In this document: in pieces, positions 1 to 14,800 of the stretch
How the letters are laid out: every line of letters begins with the position of its first letter
Position numbering within the stretch: the stretch's first letter is position 1
The notes under the pieces: generated by a model
Database searches by the model: none
Told to the model about the DNA's origin: nothing
The model's input: only the letters and a program-made list of their open reading frames with translations
Program-made: the position numbers and the translations under genes
Assembly: GCF_900105455.1 (NCBI RefSeq)
Contig: NZ_FNSF01000001.1
Coordinates: 67,001 to 131,000, forward strand
From: Tenacibaculum sp. MAR_2009_124
Lineage (GTDB): Bacteria; Bacteroidota; Bacteroidia; Flavobacteriales; Flavobacteriaceae
Length of the DNA: 64,000 nucleotides
Direction: 5' to 3'

Positions 1-2829
1 TAGAAATATTAGGTTCACCAGGAAATCAGTGGATGGATATTTCTGAAGCACCATTATTAAGATTAAAATCTATAAATGATGTTGAGAATAATGTATACTA
101 TTTATTGATTAATCAACACCATATGGTATTGGATCATATTGGGTTGAAAAAAGTAATTCTAGAAATAGAGCAATATTTATCAGGAAATGCAGCAAATCTT
201 TCTGCTCCTGCTCTATATAGAAATTTCATAGCACATACGTTACATCAGCAATCGTCAAATGATAGTGAAGCTTACTTTGGAAAATTATTAGGTTCTATAG
301 AAGAGCCAACGTATCCATTTAATCTATCAGATGTTCAAGGAGATGGAAGTGGAATTAAGGAACATAGTATGCTTTTAACTGGCAAGTTAAGCGACAAAAT
401 CCGTAATGTTAGTCTTAGCTTAGGTGTAAGTCCTGCCGTTCTATTTCATGCAGCTTATGGTGTTGTAATTGCAAGATGTAGTAATTCAGACTATGCAATA
501 TTTGGTTCGTTATTCTCAGGCCGTTTACAAGGAGCAGCTAATTCTGCAGACTCATTAGGTTTATTCATTAATACCTTACCATTTTTCACCGAGTTAAAAG
601 GGAGTGTTTCAGAATATGTAACCGAAGTTAAAAATAGATTGAATGAACTTTTATCTTATGAACAAAGTTCTTTATCAAATATTCAAAGTTGGAGTGGAAT
701 ATCCAATGATGTACCATTATTCAGTACTTTATTAAACTACCGTAACTCTTCAGAATCATCAAGTGAAGAAGAACTCAATGAAAATTTAGGAGTTACCATA
801 GTTGGTGGTGAGGGACGCACAAATTATCCATTCTCTATAGATGTAGATGATTACGGTGATCACTTCGGTTTAATAGCTCAAATCGATACTCGTATTGATG
901 GAGATCGAGTACTTATTTATATGTACGAAGCTTTAGTGAGTCTAGTAAAAGGATTAAAATCCGAAGAAGAAGTATCAGTATCAGAGTTAAATATTTTATC
1001 ATCTGAAGAAAAAGATCAGTTACTAGGAGCTTTTAATTCTAACTTATTAGAATTACCAGAAAATCAAACTATTCTTAATCTTTTCGAAGATCAGGTTGCA
1101 AAGAACCCAACCAATGTAGCTGTTGTTTATGAAAACAAATTAATTACATATAAAGAATTAGATGAGCAGTCGAACCAATTAGCTCGTTATATTGATCGTA
1201 TCTATCAAGGTTCTAGTAACTTAGTGGGGATTTGTTTGTCAAAAGGAATTGATATGATTATCAGTACGTTAGCCGTATTGAAATCAGGAAGAGCTTATGT
1301 ACCGATTGATACAAGTTACCCATCTGATCGTATTGCCTATATTATTGAAGATGCAGGGTTAAACCTTTTAATCACTAGTAAATTAGATAGTGAATTATTG
1401 AAATCTTTTGGAAGTGTTCAAAAAATCATTGTAGATGCGGAAGCAATCGTAATAGCTGAGGAGCCTACAAATACATTGGATACTGTTGTCGGTATCGATG
1501 ACTTGGCCTATATAATTTATACTTCGGGAACTACTGGGAAACCGAAAGGGGTTGCCGTCAAACATTTGGGGGTTTATAATGTCGCTTTAAGTTGGAAAAC
1601 TTCTTTTGAGATTGATGAAGATACTCGCTTATTACAATTAGCTAGTTTTGCTTTTGATGTTTTCGTAGGAGATTTTTGTAAATCACTATTATTTGGAGGT
1701 CAGATGATTATCTGCCCAGAAGATCTTCGTTTAGATATAGCAGCACTTTACAACTTAATAGCAGCACATAAAGTTAATATTTTTGAAACAACGCCATCGC
1801 TAGGTGTCCCATTAATGGATTATATCTATGAGCAAGACTTAGATGTTTCTTGGTTAAAACAAGTTGTTTTAGGATCGGATATTTTCCATGTACACGATTT
1901 CAGGCGTTTATATGAAAGATTTGGAAGTACCCTTAGATTAGTGAACAGTTATGGGGTTACTGAGGCAACTATTGATAGTTCATACTATGAAGTTGAAGAT
2001 ATCGATAGTTTATCGGATTCAGTAGCAGTCCCCATTGGAAAGCCATTGCATAATATGAGTTTTTATATTATGGACGCTTCTAAAAACTTAGCCCCTATTG
2101 GCGTTGCAGGAGAGCTTTATATTGGGGGAGTAGGATTAGCAAAGGCTTATTTAAATAAAGAAGAGCTAACCAAAGAGAAGTTTGTTCCGAATCCATTTGA
2201 AGAAGGAACTCTATTATACCGCACAGGAGATTTAGCTCGCTGGTTGTCTGATGGGAATATGGATTTCATAGGAAGAGGTGATAGTCAGGTTAAAATTCGC
2301 GGTTATCGTATTGAATTAGGAGAAGTAGAGACCGTACTTTTCGACGTACCAGCCATTGAGAGTTGTTGTGTATTGGCAAAAGCAGATATAACAGGTACGA
2401 AGCGTTTAGTAGGTTATGTAGTTTCAAAAGAAGGATTTGATAAGGAAGCTACTGAAGCATTCTTAAAAGATCGACTTCCAGAATATATGGTACCTACATT
2501 ATGGGTTGAATTAGATAAGATACCATTAACAGCCAACGGTAAATTGGATAAGAAGGCCTTACCAGAACCGGATGGATCGTTATTATCTACAGCAGCTTAT
2601 GTAGCACCAAGAAATGAAAAGGAAGCAGAAATAGCTATTATTTGGAAAAAGTTATTAGGCATTGAGAAAGTAGGGGTTTATGATAATTTCTTCGAATTAG
2701 GAGGTCATAGTTTATTGGTGGTTCAGTTAATTTCTCAACTACAGAAAAACGATTTACATATTTCAGTAAAAGATATTTTCTCAAACCCAACAATAGCTGG
2801 TATTGGTGAAAGTTTATCATCATCGTCAA
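1..2829 (+). other. Subunit A module 1: partial dual C, A (Orn), T
   Basis: The C domain (3-about 1000) lacks its N-terminal third, but the active-site motif HHMVLDH, the LGLFINTLPF block and RTNYPFSIDVDD are present. The A domain (about 1042-2574) has core motifs YTSGTTGKPKG, YRTGDL and NGKLDKK. Specificity residues read D-V-G-E-V-G-S-I-D-K, one difference (Val for Ile at 299) from the established ornithine code of gramicidin S and tyrocidine synthetases; the related diaminobutyrate codes are less close. The T domain (2595-2829) carries Ser at 2709 in GGHSLLVVQLIS. Orn, or another diamino acid, would put a positive charge in the peptide. Confidence 0.85.
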
Positions 2830-5800
2830 TATATGAAGTTCCAGCAAATGGAATTAAAGAAGATACAAATCGTATTGTTCCATCAATGGTTCCTTTACTG
2901 GATTTTGAACAGGAAGACTTGGATAAGATTGTTGATAGTGTAGAAGGAGGAGTTTCAAATATTCAAGATGTTTATCCATTATCGCCATTACAAGAAGGAA
3001 TGTATTTCCATTATTTAATGAGTAGCAAGGAACAAGGCGATCCTTATGCAGTACCTTGTTTATTATCATTTACGGAAGAAAATAAGCGCGATTCTTTTAT
3101 AGAAGCTTTACAGTTTGTAGTGAATCGACATGACGTATTACGTACAAAGGTTTTAAGTGAAGGATTACCTAAACCAGTACAAGTTGTACAAAGACAAGCC
3201 ATACTTAACATAGAAAATTTAGAGTTTGATGAAAATCAAAATGTTTTATCTGAATTACAAGAACTAATAGTACCAGGAAATCAATGGATGGACGTTGCTA
3301 AAGCTCCGTTATTGGGATTACAAAAGGCAGATGATTCACGAAATAATGCTTATTATTTAATTTTATTGGAGCATCACTTAATCATGGATAATATCGGGAT
3401 GGAGATGCTTATTTCTGAGATCTTGACATACTTGTCAGGAAAAGGTGCTAGTCTCACGGAACCTTCATCGTATCGAGAGTTTATAGGCCATACACTTTAT
3501 CAACAAGCTACGAATGATAGTGAGTCTTACTTTACGAATTTATTAGAAAGTATTGATACTCCAACGTATCCATTTGATTTATCGAATACTCAAGTAACAG
3601 GAGAATCAATAAAAGAATCGATAGTTACCTTACCGCAGGAACTAAGCAAGGAGATTCGTACTATATGTACAAAGAAAGGAATGAGTCCAGCAACCTTGTT
3701 CCATGCGGCTTATGGATTGGTAATTGGAAAATGTAGTAATTCTGAGTATGCTTTATTTGGATCTCTATTCTCAGGACGTTTACAAGGTTCATCAGGGGCT
3801 GCAGATTCGTTAGGGTTATTTATAAATACCTTACCGTTTTATGTAGACTTAGAAGGAAGTATTGAAGATTATGTTGAAACAGTTAAAGAACGATTGTCAG
3901 GATTATTATCCTATGAACAAACCCCGCTTGCAAATGTTCAAAGTTGGAGTGGTGTTCCGAATGAAGTAGCATTATTTAGTGCTTTATTAAACTATCGTCG
4001 TACTCAAATAGGGTCTGAGGAAAAAGAAGCATGGGTAGACTTAGATTTAGGAGTTAATATTATTGGAGGTCAGGAGCGCACAAATTATCCTTTTACATTG
4101 AGTGTTGATGATAACGGAGTTGATTTTGGGTTAACAGCTCAAATAGATGAGAGTATCGATGTAAATCGAGTACAATCATATATGCAAGAGGCCTTGGAGC
4201 AATTGGTTGTAGGCTTGAATTCTGATGAAACGATTCAAGTAGGTAATACAACGATTCTTTCTTCAGAGGAAAACGCAGAAATACTAGAAGTTTTCAATGC
4301 TACAGAATTAGCATATCCATCAGAGAAGTCAGTAGTAGAACTATTTGAAGTACAAGCCGAAAAAACACCAAACAAAGCAGCGATTTCATTTGAAGGAACT
4401 ACATTAACGTATGAGGAACTAGATAAACGTTCAAATCAATTAGCACATTATTTACAAGCGCAAGGAGTAGATACGGATACATTTGTAGGAATCTGTATGG
4501 ATCGTAGTTTGGAGTTACTTATTTCGATTTTAGGAGTGTTAAAATCAGGCGGTGCTTATGTACCAATCGATCCAAGTTACCCAGAAGATCGAATTGAGTA
4601 TATGTTAAGCGATGCAACGATTAATTTGGTATTGACAAGCGAGTCAAACAAAGAAACTCTCACAGATAAAAAAGACATCTCAGTTATTGTAGTAGATCAA
4701 GACTGGAATGAACTAATTGCAACCTATTCAGAAAACAGTTTAAATACAACTATTTCATCAAATGATTTAGCGTATGTGATCTACACTTCAGGAAGTACAG
4801 GACAGCCAAAAGGAGTTCAAATCGAACATAAAAACATTGTTAGTTTAAGTACGAGCTGTGATTATGTAGAGCTGAATTCAGATACGGTTTGGTTATCAAC
4901 AGGATCGATTTCTTTTGATGCAACGACCATAGAATATTGGGGAACTTTACTCAATGGAGGAGAACTTGTTTTAACAACCAAAGACACTTTATTAGATACC
5001 GCAAGTTTTAAAGCATTATTACAAGAAAAAGAGGTAACTACCTTATGGATGACTGCTTCATGGTTCCATGGAGTAGTAGAGGAAGATACGAGTGTTTTTG
5101 CTTCATTAAAACATTTACTAGTTGGAGGAGATGTAGTTCTGTTCAACTATACCAATAAAATAAAAGAGTTATATCCAGATGTAACGATCATCAATGGATA
5201 TGGACCGACAGAGAACACGACGTTCTCAACCACGTACACTATTGAAATCACCGAAGAAAATCTTCCAATCGGTAAGCCAATAAAGAACAGAGTTGCTTAC
5301 ATTGTTGACTCAGCAATGAACTTGGTTCCTGTAGGAGTAGAAGGAGAATTAGTTGTAGGAGGAGCAGGAGTTGCTAGAGGGTACTTAAACAATGAAGAAC
5401 TCACCCAAGAGAAATTCATTTCAAGTCCATTTAAAGAAGGCGAAAGACTTTATAAAACAGGCGACTTAGTAAAATGGCTTTCTGATGGGAACATTGAATT
5501 TGTAGGAAGAAAAGATGCTCAGGTTAAGATTCGAGGATATAGAATAGAATTAGGAGAGATAGAAAACAGTTTATCAAACTTAAGTTCAATCAGTCAATGT
5601 TGTGTGCTTGCAAAAGAAGCAGTAAACGGTACCAAACGTTTGGTAGGATACATAGTTTCAGAAAACACTTTTGACAAAGAAGCAATCCAAACAGAATTAA
5701 AAGAGCATTTACCAGATTATATGATTCCATCGATTTGGGTGGAAATGGAAGAGATGCCACTGACAAGCAATGGTAAATTAGACAGAAGATCTTTACCAGA

Positions 5801-8800
5801 ACCAGATAGTTCAGATTTATCAAGCAAAGACTATGTCGCACCAAGAAATGAAACAGAAGAACAATTAGTTGCGATTTGGCAAGAATTACTAGGTGTAGAA
5901 CAAGTAGGAGTTTATGACGATTTCTTTGAATTAGGAGGACATAGTTTACTCGTTGTTCAATTAATCTCAAGAGTACAAAAGATAGGATTGAATATCTCAG
6001 TAAAAGATATTTTCTCAGAACCTACCATTGCAGGGATTAGTCAAAATGTATCCTCATCAGAGTTGATGTATCAAGTACCAGCCAATGGAATAACAGAAGG
6101 TATAGAGACTATCACACCAGAGATGGTTCCATTATTAGATTTTGCCCAAGAGGATATTGATACGGTTGTATCGAAAGCCCCAGGAGGGATATCGAACATC
6201 GAGGATATGTATCCATTATCACCCTTACAGAAAGGAATGTATTTCCATTATTTAATGAGTGATAAAAAGCAAGGAGATTCGTATGTGTTATCGAACTTAT
6301 TATCTTTTAAAGATGAAGAAAAGCGCTCTTTGTTTATTGAAGCACTTCAGTTTGTAGTAAATCGTCACGATGTTTTAAGAACTTGTGTTGTCAGTGAAGG
6401 TTTACCAAATGCCGTTCAGGTAGTACAAAGAGAGGCTGAACTATTAATAGAGGAACTTATATTTGATAATACAATAGATGTTTTATCGGAATTAGAAGAC
6501 TTAACCGCTCCAGGAAGTCAATGGATGGATGTATCGAAAGCTCCATTATTACAATTAAAATCGGCAGATGATAAGGAGCATGATCGTTATTATTTGATTG
6601 TCAATCAGCACCATTTAGTACTGGATCATGTTGGATTAGAAAAGATTGTAGAGGAAGTTCAAATGTACCTATTAGGACATGAGGAAAACCTTCCAACACC
6701 AGTATTGTACAGAGACTTTATTGGACATACATTACATGCGCAAACAACCAACGATAGTGAGACCTATTTCCAAGGGGTATTAGGCGATATTGAAGAACCA
6801 ACCTATCCATTTAATTTATCAGACACCAAGGTGGATGCCAATGCCATTAAAGTGGCAAGTGTACTTTTACCAGATACATTAAATAAAGAACTTAGAGAAG
6901 TTAGCATCGAATTAGGAATGAGTCCAGCGGTATTATTTCATGCGGCTTATGGACTGGTGATCGGAAAGTGTAGTCATTCGGAGTATGCTTTATTCGGGTC
7001 AATCTTCTCAGGACGTTTACAAGGGGCGTTGAACTCAGCGGATTCTCTAGGAATGTTTATCAATACCTTACCTTTTTATGTTTCTTTAGAAGATACTACA
7101 CAGGAATATATTCGCCAGGTAAAAGGACGCTTACAAGACCTATTACCTTATGAGCAAACTCCATTGTCAAACATCCAAGGTTGGAGTGGTATCTCTACGG
7201 AGGTTTCATTGTTTAGTGCCTTGTTAAATTATCGTCATTCTCATTCAGCAGTAGAAGAGACTGAAGCAGGAGAAACGATTGATTTAGGATTAGAAGTTAT
7301 AGGAGGAGATGAGCGTACGAACTATCCATTTACCTTAAATGTTGATGACTTTGGAGAGAGTTTTGGTTTAACCGCTCAGATAGAACAAGGGATTAATGCA
7401 GATCGTGTATTGTCTTATATGCAAGAAGCCTTAACAAGTTTATTAGAAGGATTAAAGGCAGAGAAAAAAGAACCAGTTACAAGTTTAGCTATATTATCTG
7501 AAGAAGAAACTACAGAAATATTAGAAATTTTCAATGCTACAGAATTAGCATATCCATCAGAGAAGTCAGTAATAGAACTCTTTGAAGCACAAGCTGAAAA
7601 AACACCAAACAAAGCAGCGATTTCATTTGAAGGAACTACATTAACGTATGAGGAACTAGATAAACGTTCAAATCAATTAGCACATTATTTACAAGCGCAA
7701 GGAATAGAGGCGGATACGTTTGTAGGAATCTGTATGGATCGTAGTTTGGAACTACTTATTTCGATTTTAGGAGTCTTAAAATCAGGCGGTGCTTATGTAC
7801 CAATCGATCCAAGTTACCCAGAAGATCGTATCGAGTATATGTTAAGTGATGCAACGATTAATTTGGTGTTGACAAGCGAGTCAAACAAAGAAATTCTCAC
7901 AGATAAAAAAGGCATCTCAGTTATTGCGGTAGATCAAGACTGGAATGAACTAATTGCAACCTATTCAGAAAACAGTTTAGATACAACTATTTCATCAAAT
8001 GATTTAGCCTATGTGATCTATACTTCAGGAAGTACAGGACAACCAAAAGGAGTTCAAATTGAACACAAAAACATTGTTAGTTTAAGTACGAGCTGTGATT
8101 ATGTAACACTAAACTCCGATACGGTTTGGTTATCAACAGGATCGATTTCCTTTGATGCAACGACCATAGAATATTGGGGAACCTTACTTAATGGAGGAGA
8201 ACTTGTTTTAACAACCAAAGACACTTTATTAGATACCGCGAGCTTTAAAGCATTATTACAAGAGAAAGAGGTAACTACATTATGGATGACTGCTTCATGG
8301 TTCCATGGAGTAGTAGAGGAAGATACGAGTGTTTTTGCTTCATTAAAACATTTACTAGTTGGAGGAGATGTAGTTCTGTTTAACTATACCAATAAAATAA
8401 AAGAGTTATATCCAGATGTAACGATAATCAATGGATATGGACCGACAGAGAACACGACATTCTCAACCACGTATACTATTGAAATCACCGAAGAAAATCT
8501 TCCAATCGGTAAGCCAATAAAGAACAGAGTTGCTTATATCGTTGATTCAGCAATGAACTTAGTCCCTGTAGGAGTAGAAGGAGAATTAGTTGTAGGAGGA
8601 GCAGGAGTTGCTAGAGGGTACTTAAACAATGAAGAACTCACCCAAGAGAAATTCATTTCAAGTCCATTTAGAGAAGGCGAGAGACTTTATAAAACAGGAG
8701 ACTTAGTAAAATGGCTTTCTGATGGGAACATTGAGTTTGTAGGAAGAAAAGATGCTCAGGTTAAGATTCGAGGATATAGAATAGAATTAGGAGAGATAGA

Positions 8801-11800
8801 AAACAGTTTATCAAACTTAAGTTCAATTAGTCAATGTTGTGTGCTTGCAAAAGAAGCAGTAAACGGCACTAAACGTTTGGTAGGATATATAGTTTCAGAG
8901 GAAACTTTTGACAAAGAAGCAATCCAAACAGAATTAAAAGAGCATTTACCAGATTATATGATTCCATCGATTTGGGTGGAAATGGAAGAGATGCCATTGA
9001 CGAGCAATGGTAAATTAGACAGAAGATCTTTACCAGAGCCAGATAGTTCAGATTTATCAAGCAAAGATTATGTCGCACCAAGAAATGAAACAGAAGAACA
9101 ATTAGTAACCATCTGGGAAGAATTACTAGGTGTAGAACAAGTAGGAGTTTATGACGATTTCTTTGAGTTAGGAGGACATAGTTTACTCGTTGTTCAATTA
9201 ATATCCAGAGTACAAAAGATAGGATTGAATATCACAGTAAAAGATATTTTCTCAGAACCTACCATTGCAGGGATTAGTCAAAATGTATCTTCATCAGAAT
9301 TGATGTACCAAGTACCAGCTAATGGAATAACAGAAGGTATAGAGACTATCACACCAGAGATGGTTCCTTTATTAGATTTTGCCCAAGAAGATATTGATAC
9401 GGTTGTATCGAAAGCCCCAGGAGGGGTATCGAACATCGAGGATATGTATCCATTATCACCATTACAGGATGGAATTTATTTTCATTATTTAATGAGTGAT
9501 CAGGATCATGGAGATCCATATGTTTTACCAAGTTTATACTCATTCCCAAGTAAGGAAAAGAGAGCTTTATTTATAGAGGCGCTTCAGTTTGTCGTGAATC
9601 GTCATGATGTACTCAGAACCTGTGTTATCAGTGAAGGCTTACCGCAGGCGATTCAGATAGTTCTTAGAAAAGCCGTATTGGAGGTAGAGGAGTTAGATGT
9701 AGTTTTACCAGAATTAGAATTATTAGCTGAGCCAGGTAAGCAACGAATGGATGTTTCAAAAGCACCCCTATTACAATTAAAATCAGCAGATGATAAAGAG
9801 AATAATAACTACTATCTAATCATCAATCAACATCACTTAGTTTTTGATCATGTTGGATTAGACATCATTATCCGTGAAGTAGGAGCCTATTTATCAGGAG
9901 AAATATCGAGTCTTCCAAGGCCGGTTCTTTATAGAGATTTTATAGGGCATACACTTCATGCGCAAGCAACCAACGATAGTGAAACTTACTTTACCAATTT
10001 ATTAGAAGGAATAGAAACACCTACCTATCCATTTGGATTGTCAGATATTCAAGGAACAGGAAGTGATATTAAGGAGTCACGTCTTATTTTACGAGAAGAA
10101 TTAAGTGAGACTATAAGAAAGGTAAGTGCTGGATTAGGAATGAGCTCAGCAGTACTATTCCATGCAGCCTATGGACTGGTTGTAGGAAAATGTAGTAATA
10201 GTGATTATGCGCTATTTGGAACTTTATTCTCAGGACGTTTACAAGGAGCCTCAGGAGCAGCAGATTCATTAGGATTATTCATTAATACACTTGGTTTCTT
10301 TGTAGAATTAAAAGGAAGTGTTGCTGATTATATTAAACAGGTTAAAGAGCGATTAGGAGAGTCATTACCCTACGAGCAAACACCACTTTCAAACATTCAG
10401 AATTGGAGTGAGATTTCTAATGAGGTTCCATTGTTTAGTGCCTTATTAAATTATCGTCACTCGTCAATACCGACAGAAGAAGAATCTGAAGAAAGCATTA
10501 TTGATTTAGAAATAGAAGTTATCAGTGATCATGAGCGTACAAATTATCCGTTTACCTTAAATGTTGATGATTTTGGGAAAGAATTTCAGTTAACTGCTCA
10601 GATTGATGGTAGTATTGATACGGGTCGCGTACTGACTTTTATGGAAGAAGCTTTGGTACAACTTGTAGAAGGATTACAGTCAGAAGAAGCAGTACCTGTT
10701 GAAACGGTATCAATTTTAGAAGAGCAAGAAAAAGTACAGGTATTAGAGACTTTCAATGCTACTGATGCTGACTATCCGTTAGATACAACGATACTAGATC
10801 TATTTTCAGATCAGGTAAAGCAATCACCAAAACAAGTTGCTGTTGTTTATAAAGGAGAAGAATTGAGTTATAAAGAACTCGATCAACGTTCAAACCAAGT
10901 AGCGAGATATTTACAAACTAAAGGAATTCAACCAGATGGATTGGTAGGAATTTGTATGACGCGTAGCTTGGAGATGATCGTAGGAATTTTAGGAGTTTTA
11001 AAATCAGGCGGAGCCTACGTTCCAATAGATCCGAACTATCCAAAAGAGCGTGTCGAATATATCTTAGAAGATACTGGAATAACATTAATATTAAGTAATG
11101 CAGCAAGTCAAGATGCTTTAGAAGGCCAAGAAGGGTTAACGAGCATTGTGTTAGATACGGATTGGGATCAGATTTCAGAATATTCAACAAGAAAATTAAG
11201 CTATCAATCAATCTCACAAGAGAATCTGGCGTATGTAATTTACACTTCAGGAAGTACAGGAAAACCAAAAGGAGTACTTATCGAGCATGGAAATATGTTC
11301 AACTTGGTAAACTGGGCAATCTCAAACTTCAAGGATTCATTGGATTTAGGAATGCTGGCAAGTACTTCCATCAACTTCGATTTATCGATTTTTGAGATAT
11401 TTACTTCACTAGCCTCAGGAGCGAAGGTTGAATTAGTTGATAACTTATTATCATTAGTAGAAGATTCAAAAGTTTCTGTATCAATGATTAATACAGTGCC
11501 AAGTGTTTTACAAGGAGTCTTAGAATCTGGAAAACTACCAGAAACGGTAAAAACAATCAACTTGGCAGGTGAGCCATTATTACCAAGTTTGGTAGATCGT
11601 ATTTACAAGGAAAGTTCAGTAGAAGCAATTTATGATTTATACGGACCATCAGAAGCAACTACCTATAGTACCTTTATCAAAAGAGAAATCAACGGAGTTC
11701 AAACTATTGGACGACCGATAGCCAATACACAGATTTACATTTTGAGTGAAAGAGACGAATTAGTCCCTGTAGGAGTTGTTGGAGAATTATGTGTAGGAGG

Positions 11801-14800
11801 AAAAGGAGTCGCTAGAGGATACTTAAACCAAGAAGAATTAACAAATGAGAAATTCGTTTCAAATCCATTTAAGGAAGGAGAAAGAATTTACAAGACAGGA
11901 GATTTAGCACGTTGGTTACCTGATGGAACGTTAGAATATGTAGGAAGAAAGGATTCTCAAGTAAAGGTTCGTGGATATAGAATAGAATTAGGAGAGATTG
12001 AAACTGCTTTATCAACTATCGAAGAGATTCAAAGTAGTTGTGTATTAGCCAAAGCAGATGTTACAGGAAGTAAGCGTCTAGTAGGATATGTTGCTGTAGA
12101 TGGAGAGTTCAATAAAGAAAACGTTCAAGCCGAGTTAAAAGAGAGCTTACCAGAATATATGGTTCCATCTTTATGGGTTGAACTCGAAGAAATGCCACTA
12201 ACGGCAAGTGGTAAATTAGACAGAAAAGCGTTACCAGAACTAGATGGATCATTATTATCAACTACAGCATATGTAGCACCAAGAAATGAGTTGGAATCTC
12301 AAATGGTGAACATTTGGCAAGATGTATTAGGTATAGAGAAAGTTGGAGTTTATGACAATTTCTTTGAATTAGGAGGACATAGTTTACTTGTTGTTCAATT
12401 AATTTCACGTTTACAAAAGATAGATTTCAATATTGCTGTAAAAGATATCTTCTCAAATTCAACGATTGCAGAAATAGCAGAGAAAGGGTCTTCGGATATT
12501 TTAATTTATGAAGTTCCAGCGAATGGAATTACAGAGGATACAGATTACATTGTTCCAGACATGCTTCCTTTATTAGATTTTAACCAAGAAGATATTGATG
12601 CAGTAGCTTCAAAGGTTTCAGGAGGCGTATCGAATATTCAAGATATCTATCCATTATCACCATTACAAGAAGGAATCTATTTCCACTATTTAATGAGTAA
12701 TAAGGAGCAAGGAGATCCATATATTTTATCGAATCTACTTTCATTTACAAGTAAAACAAAACGTGATTCTTTTATAGAAGCACTTCAGTTTGTAATAGAT
12801 CGTCATGATGTATTACGTACATGTTTTATTAATGAAGACTTACCGATAACTGTTCAGGTAGTGCAGAAAGAAGCAAAATTAGAAGTAGAAGAAATAACTA
12901 TTGATGCGTCAAATGATATGGAGTTTGAGTTGAAACAACTTACAAATCCAGGAAGTCAATGGATGGATATTTCTGAAGCCCCCTTATTAAAATTAAAATC
13001 AATTGAAGATGAGGAGAACGAAACCTATTACTTGATAGTTAATCAACATCATTTAGTATTAGATCATGTAGGTTTAGAAAGAGTGATTATTGAGATAGAG
13101 CAATATTTATCAGGAAAAAAGGAAAGTCTTCCAACGCCAGTATTGTATCGTGATTTTATCGCACATACCTTACACTTGCAAGCAACGAATGATGATGAAG
13201 GGTATTTCAAAGATTTATTAGAGGATATTGAGGAGCCTACGTATCCGTTTGAATTAACGAATGTTTTAGGAAATGGAAGTGATGTTAGCGAGTTTGAAAC
13301 CATATTACCAGCAGAATTAAGTAAGAGAATTCGAAACGTTAGTATCAAATTAGGAATGAGTCCAGCAGTATTATTCCATGCTGCTTATGGAATTGTTGTT
13401 GGAAGAAGTAGTAATAAAGAATATGCTATTTTTGGTTCACTATTTTCAGGTCGTTTACAAGGTGCAGTTGGAGCGGCAGAGTCTTTAGGACTGTTCATAA
13501 ATACGTTGCCTCTTCTAACAAAATTAGAGGGTAACATAACTGAGTATATTCAAAAGGTTAAGCAAGGATTAAATGAGATATTACCTTATGAGCAAACACC
13601 ATTGTCAAGCATTCAGAATTGGAGTGATATTTCTAATGAAGTTCCATTATTCAGTGCGATATTAAACTATCGTCATTCTGATACTTCGAATAATATAGAA
13701 GATGCTCCAGAAGAACGTGATTTAGGAATAATACATGTTGGTGGGCACGAGAGAACAAATTATCCATTTGCATTGAGTGTTGATGATTTTGGAGTTGATT
13801 TTGGGATGACGGCTCAAATGGATAGAAGCATTCTTCCAGAAAGAATTCTTTCTTATATGGAAATGGTGTTACATCAACTTTTAGATGGATTAAATTCAGA
13901 AAATACAGTCGAAAGCATAAGCATGCTTACCAATACTGAAGCAAAAGAGTTAGTTAATGATTTCAACAATACATCAATAGCATATCCAGAGGATAAAACA
14001 TTAATCGATTTATTCAGTACTCAAGTTCAAAAAACTCCAAATGTTATAGCATCAGTTTATAAGGATGAGGAATTAACATATAAGGAATTAGATGAATTAT
14101 CAAATCAATTAGCACAGTATTTAGTTGCTAATTATTCAATAAGTATTGAAAGCTCAATTACTGTTATTTTAGAAAGGAGTAATTGGTTAATTGTTTCAAT
14201 GTTGGCAATATTAAAAGCAGGAGCGACTTATGTTCCAATTGACCCATCATATCCTGAAGAAAGAAAATCATACATACTTAAAGATAGTGGTAGTATTTTT
14301 AGTATTGATAATGAATTCTTAAACGAATTTAAAGAGCAAAAAGAGGCGTATGGAATAAATTCAACGGATGTTAAAGTAGATGCAACGAATTTAGCGTACA
14401 TCATCTACACATCTGGAAGTACAGGGAAACCAAAAGGAGTATTAATTGAGCATAGAAGTATTGTCAATACCATTCTGTCTCAAATAGAAATATTCTCAAT
14501 TACTTCAGAATCTCATTGTTTACAATTTGCAAGTCAGTCATTTGATGCATCAATTTCGGAGATTTTTACTGTGCTTTTAAAAGGAGCAACATTATATACA
14601 ATCGAAGAGGATAAAAAATCGGATGTTTTGTTCTTCAAAGAATATATAAAAAACAATGCGATTACCATTGCTACGTTACCACCAGCATTTTTACAATTGT
14701 TAGAAGTTGAAGACTTACAAGGATTCACCACTTTAGTAACTGCTGGGGAAGCAATTCCTTTAACATTGGCAAAGAAGTTTGCCGAGAGTTATAATTACAT

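Larger units (their letters stand above)
6069..13908 (+). repeat. Segmental duplication copy 1 (subunit A modules 3-4 plus next C domain)
   Basis: C-A(Val)-T-C-A(Ala)-T-C, about 7.8 kb, matches 48376-56210 in gene C. Landmarks line up at offsets of 42,307-42,310 bp throughout (6069/48376, 7524/49834, 9306/51613, 10746/53056, 12507/54814), so length changes are only a few codons. Long DNA stretches are identical by eye. Confidence 0.85.

Noticed and set aside
33..35. ATG at 33 as the start of gene A
   Set aside because: The ten in-frame codons before it encode the conserved LGSPGNQW block of a C domain, and the domain's N-terminal third would be missing. The gene continues upstream of the window.
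11162..11395. Plus-strand 77-codon frame inside subunit A module 4
   Set aside because: Overlaps the Ala A domain in another frame, has no recognisable domain and is not kept as a frame in the other four Ala A domains.
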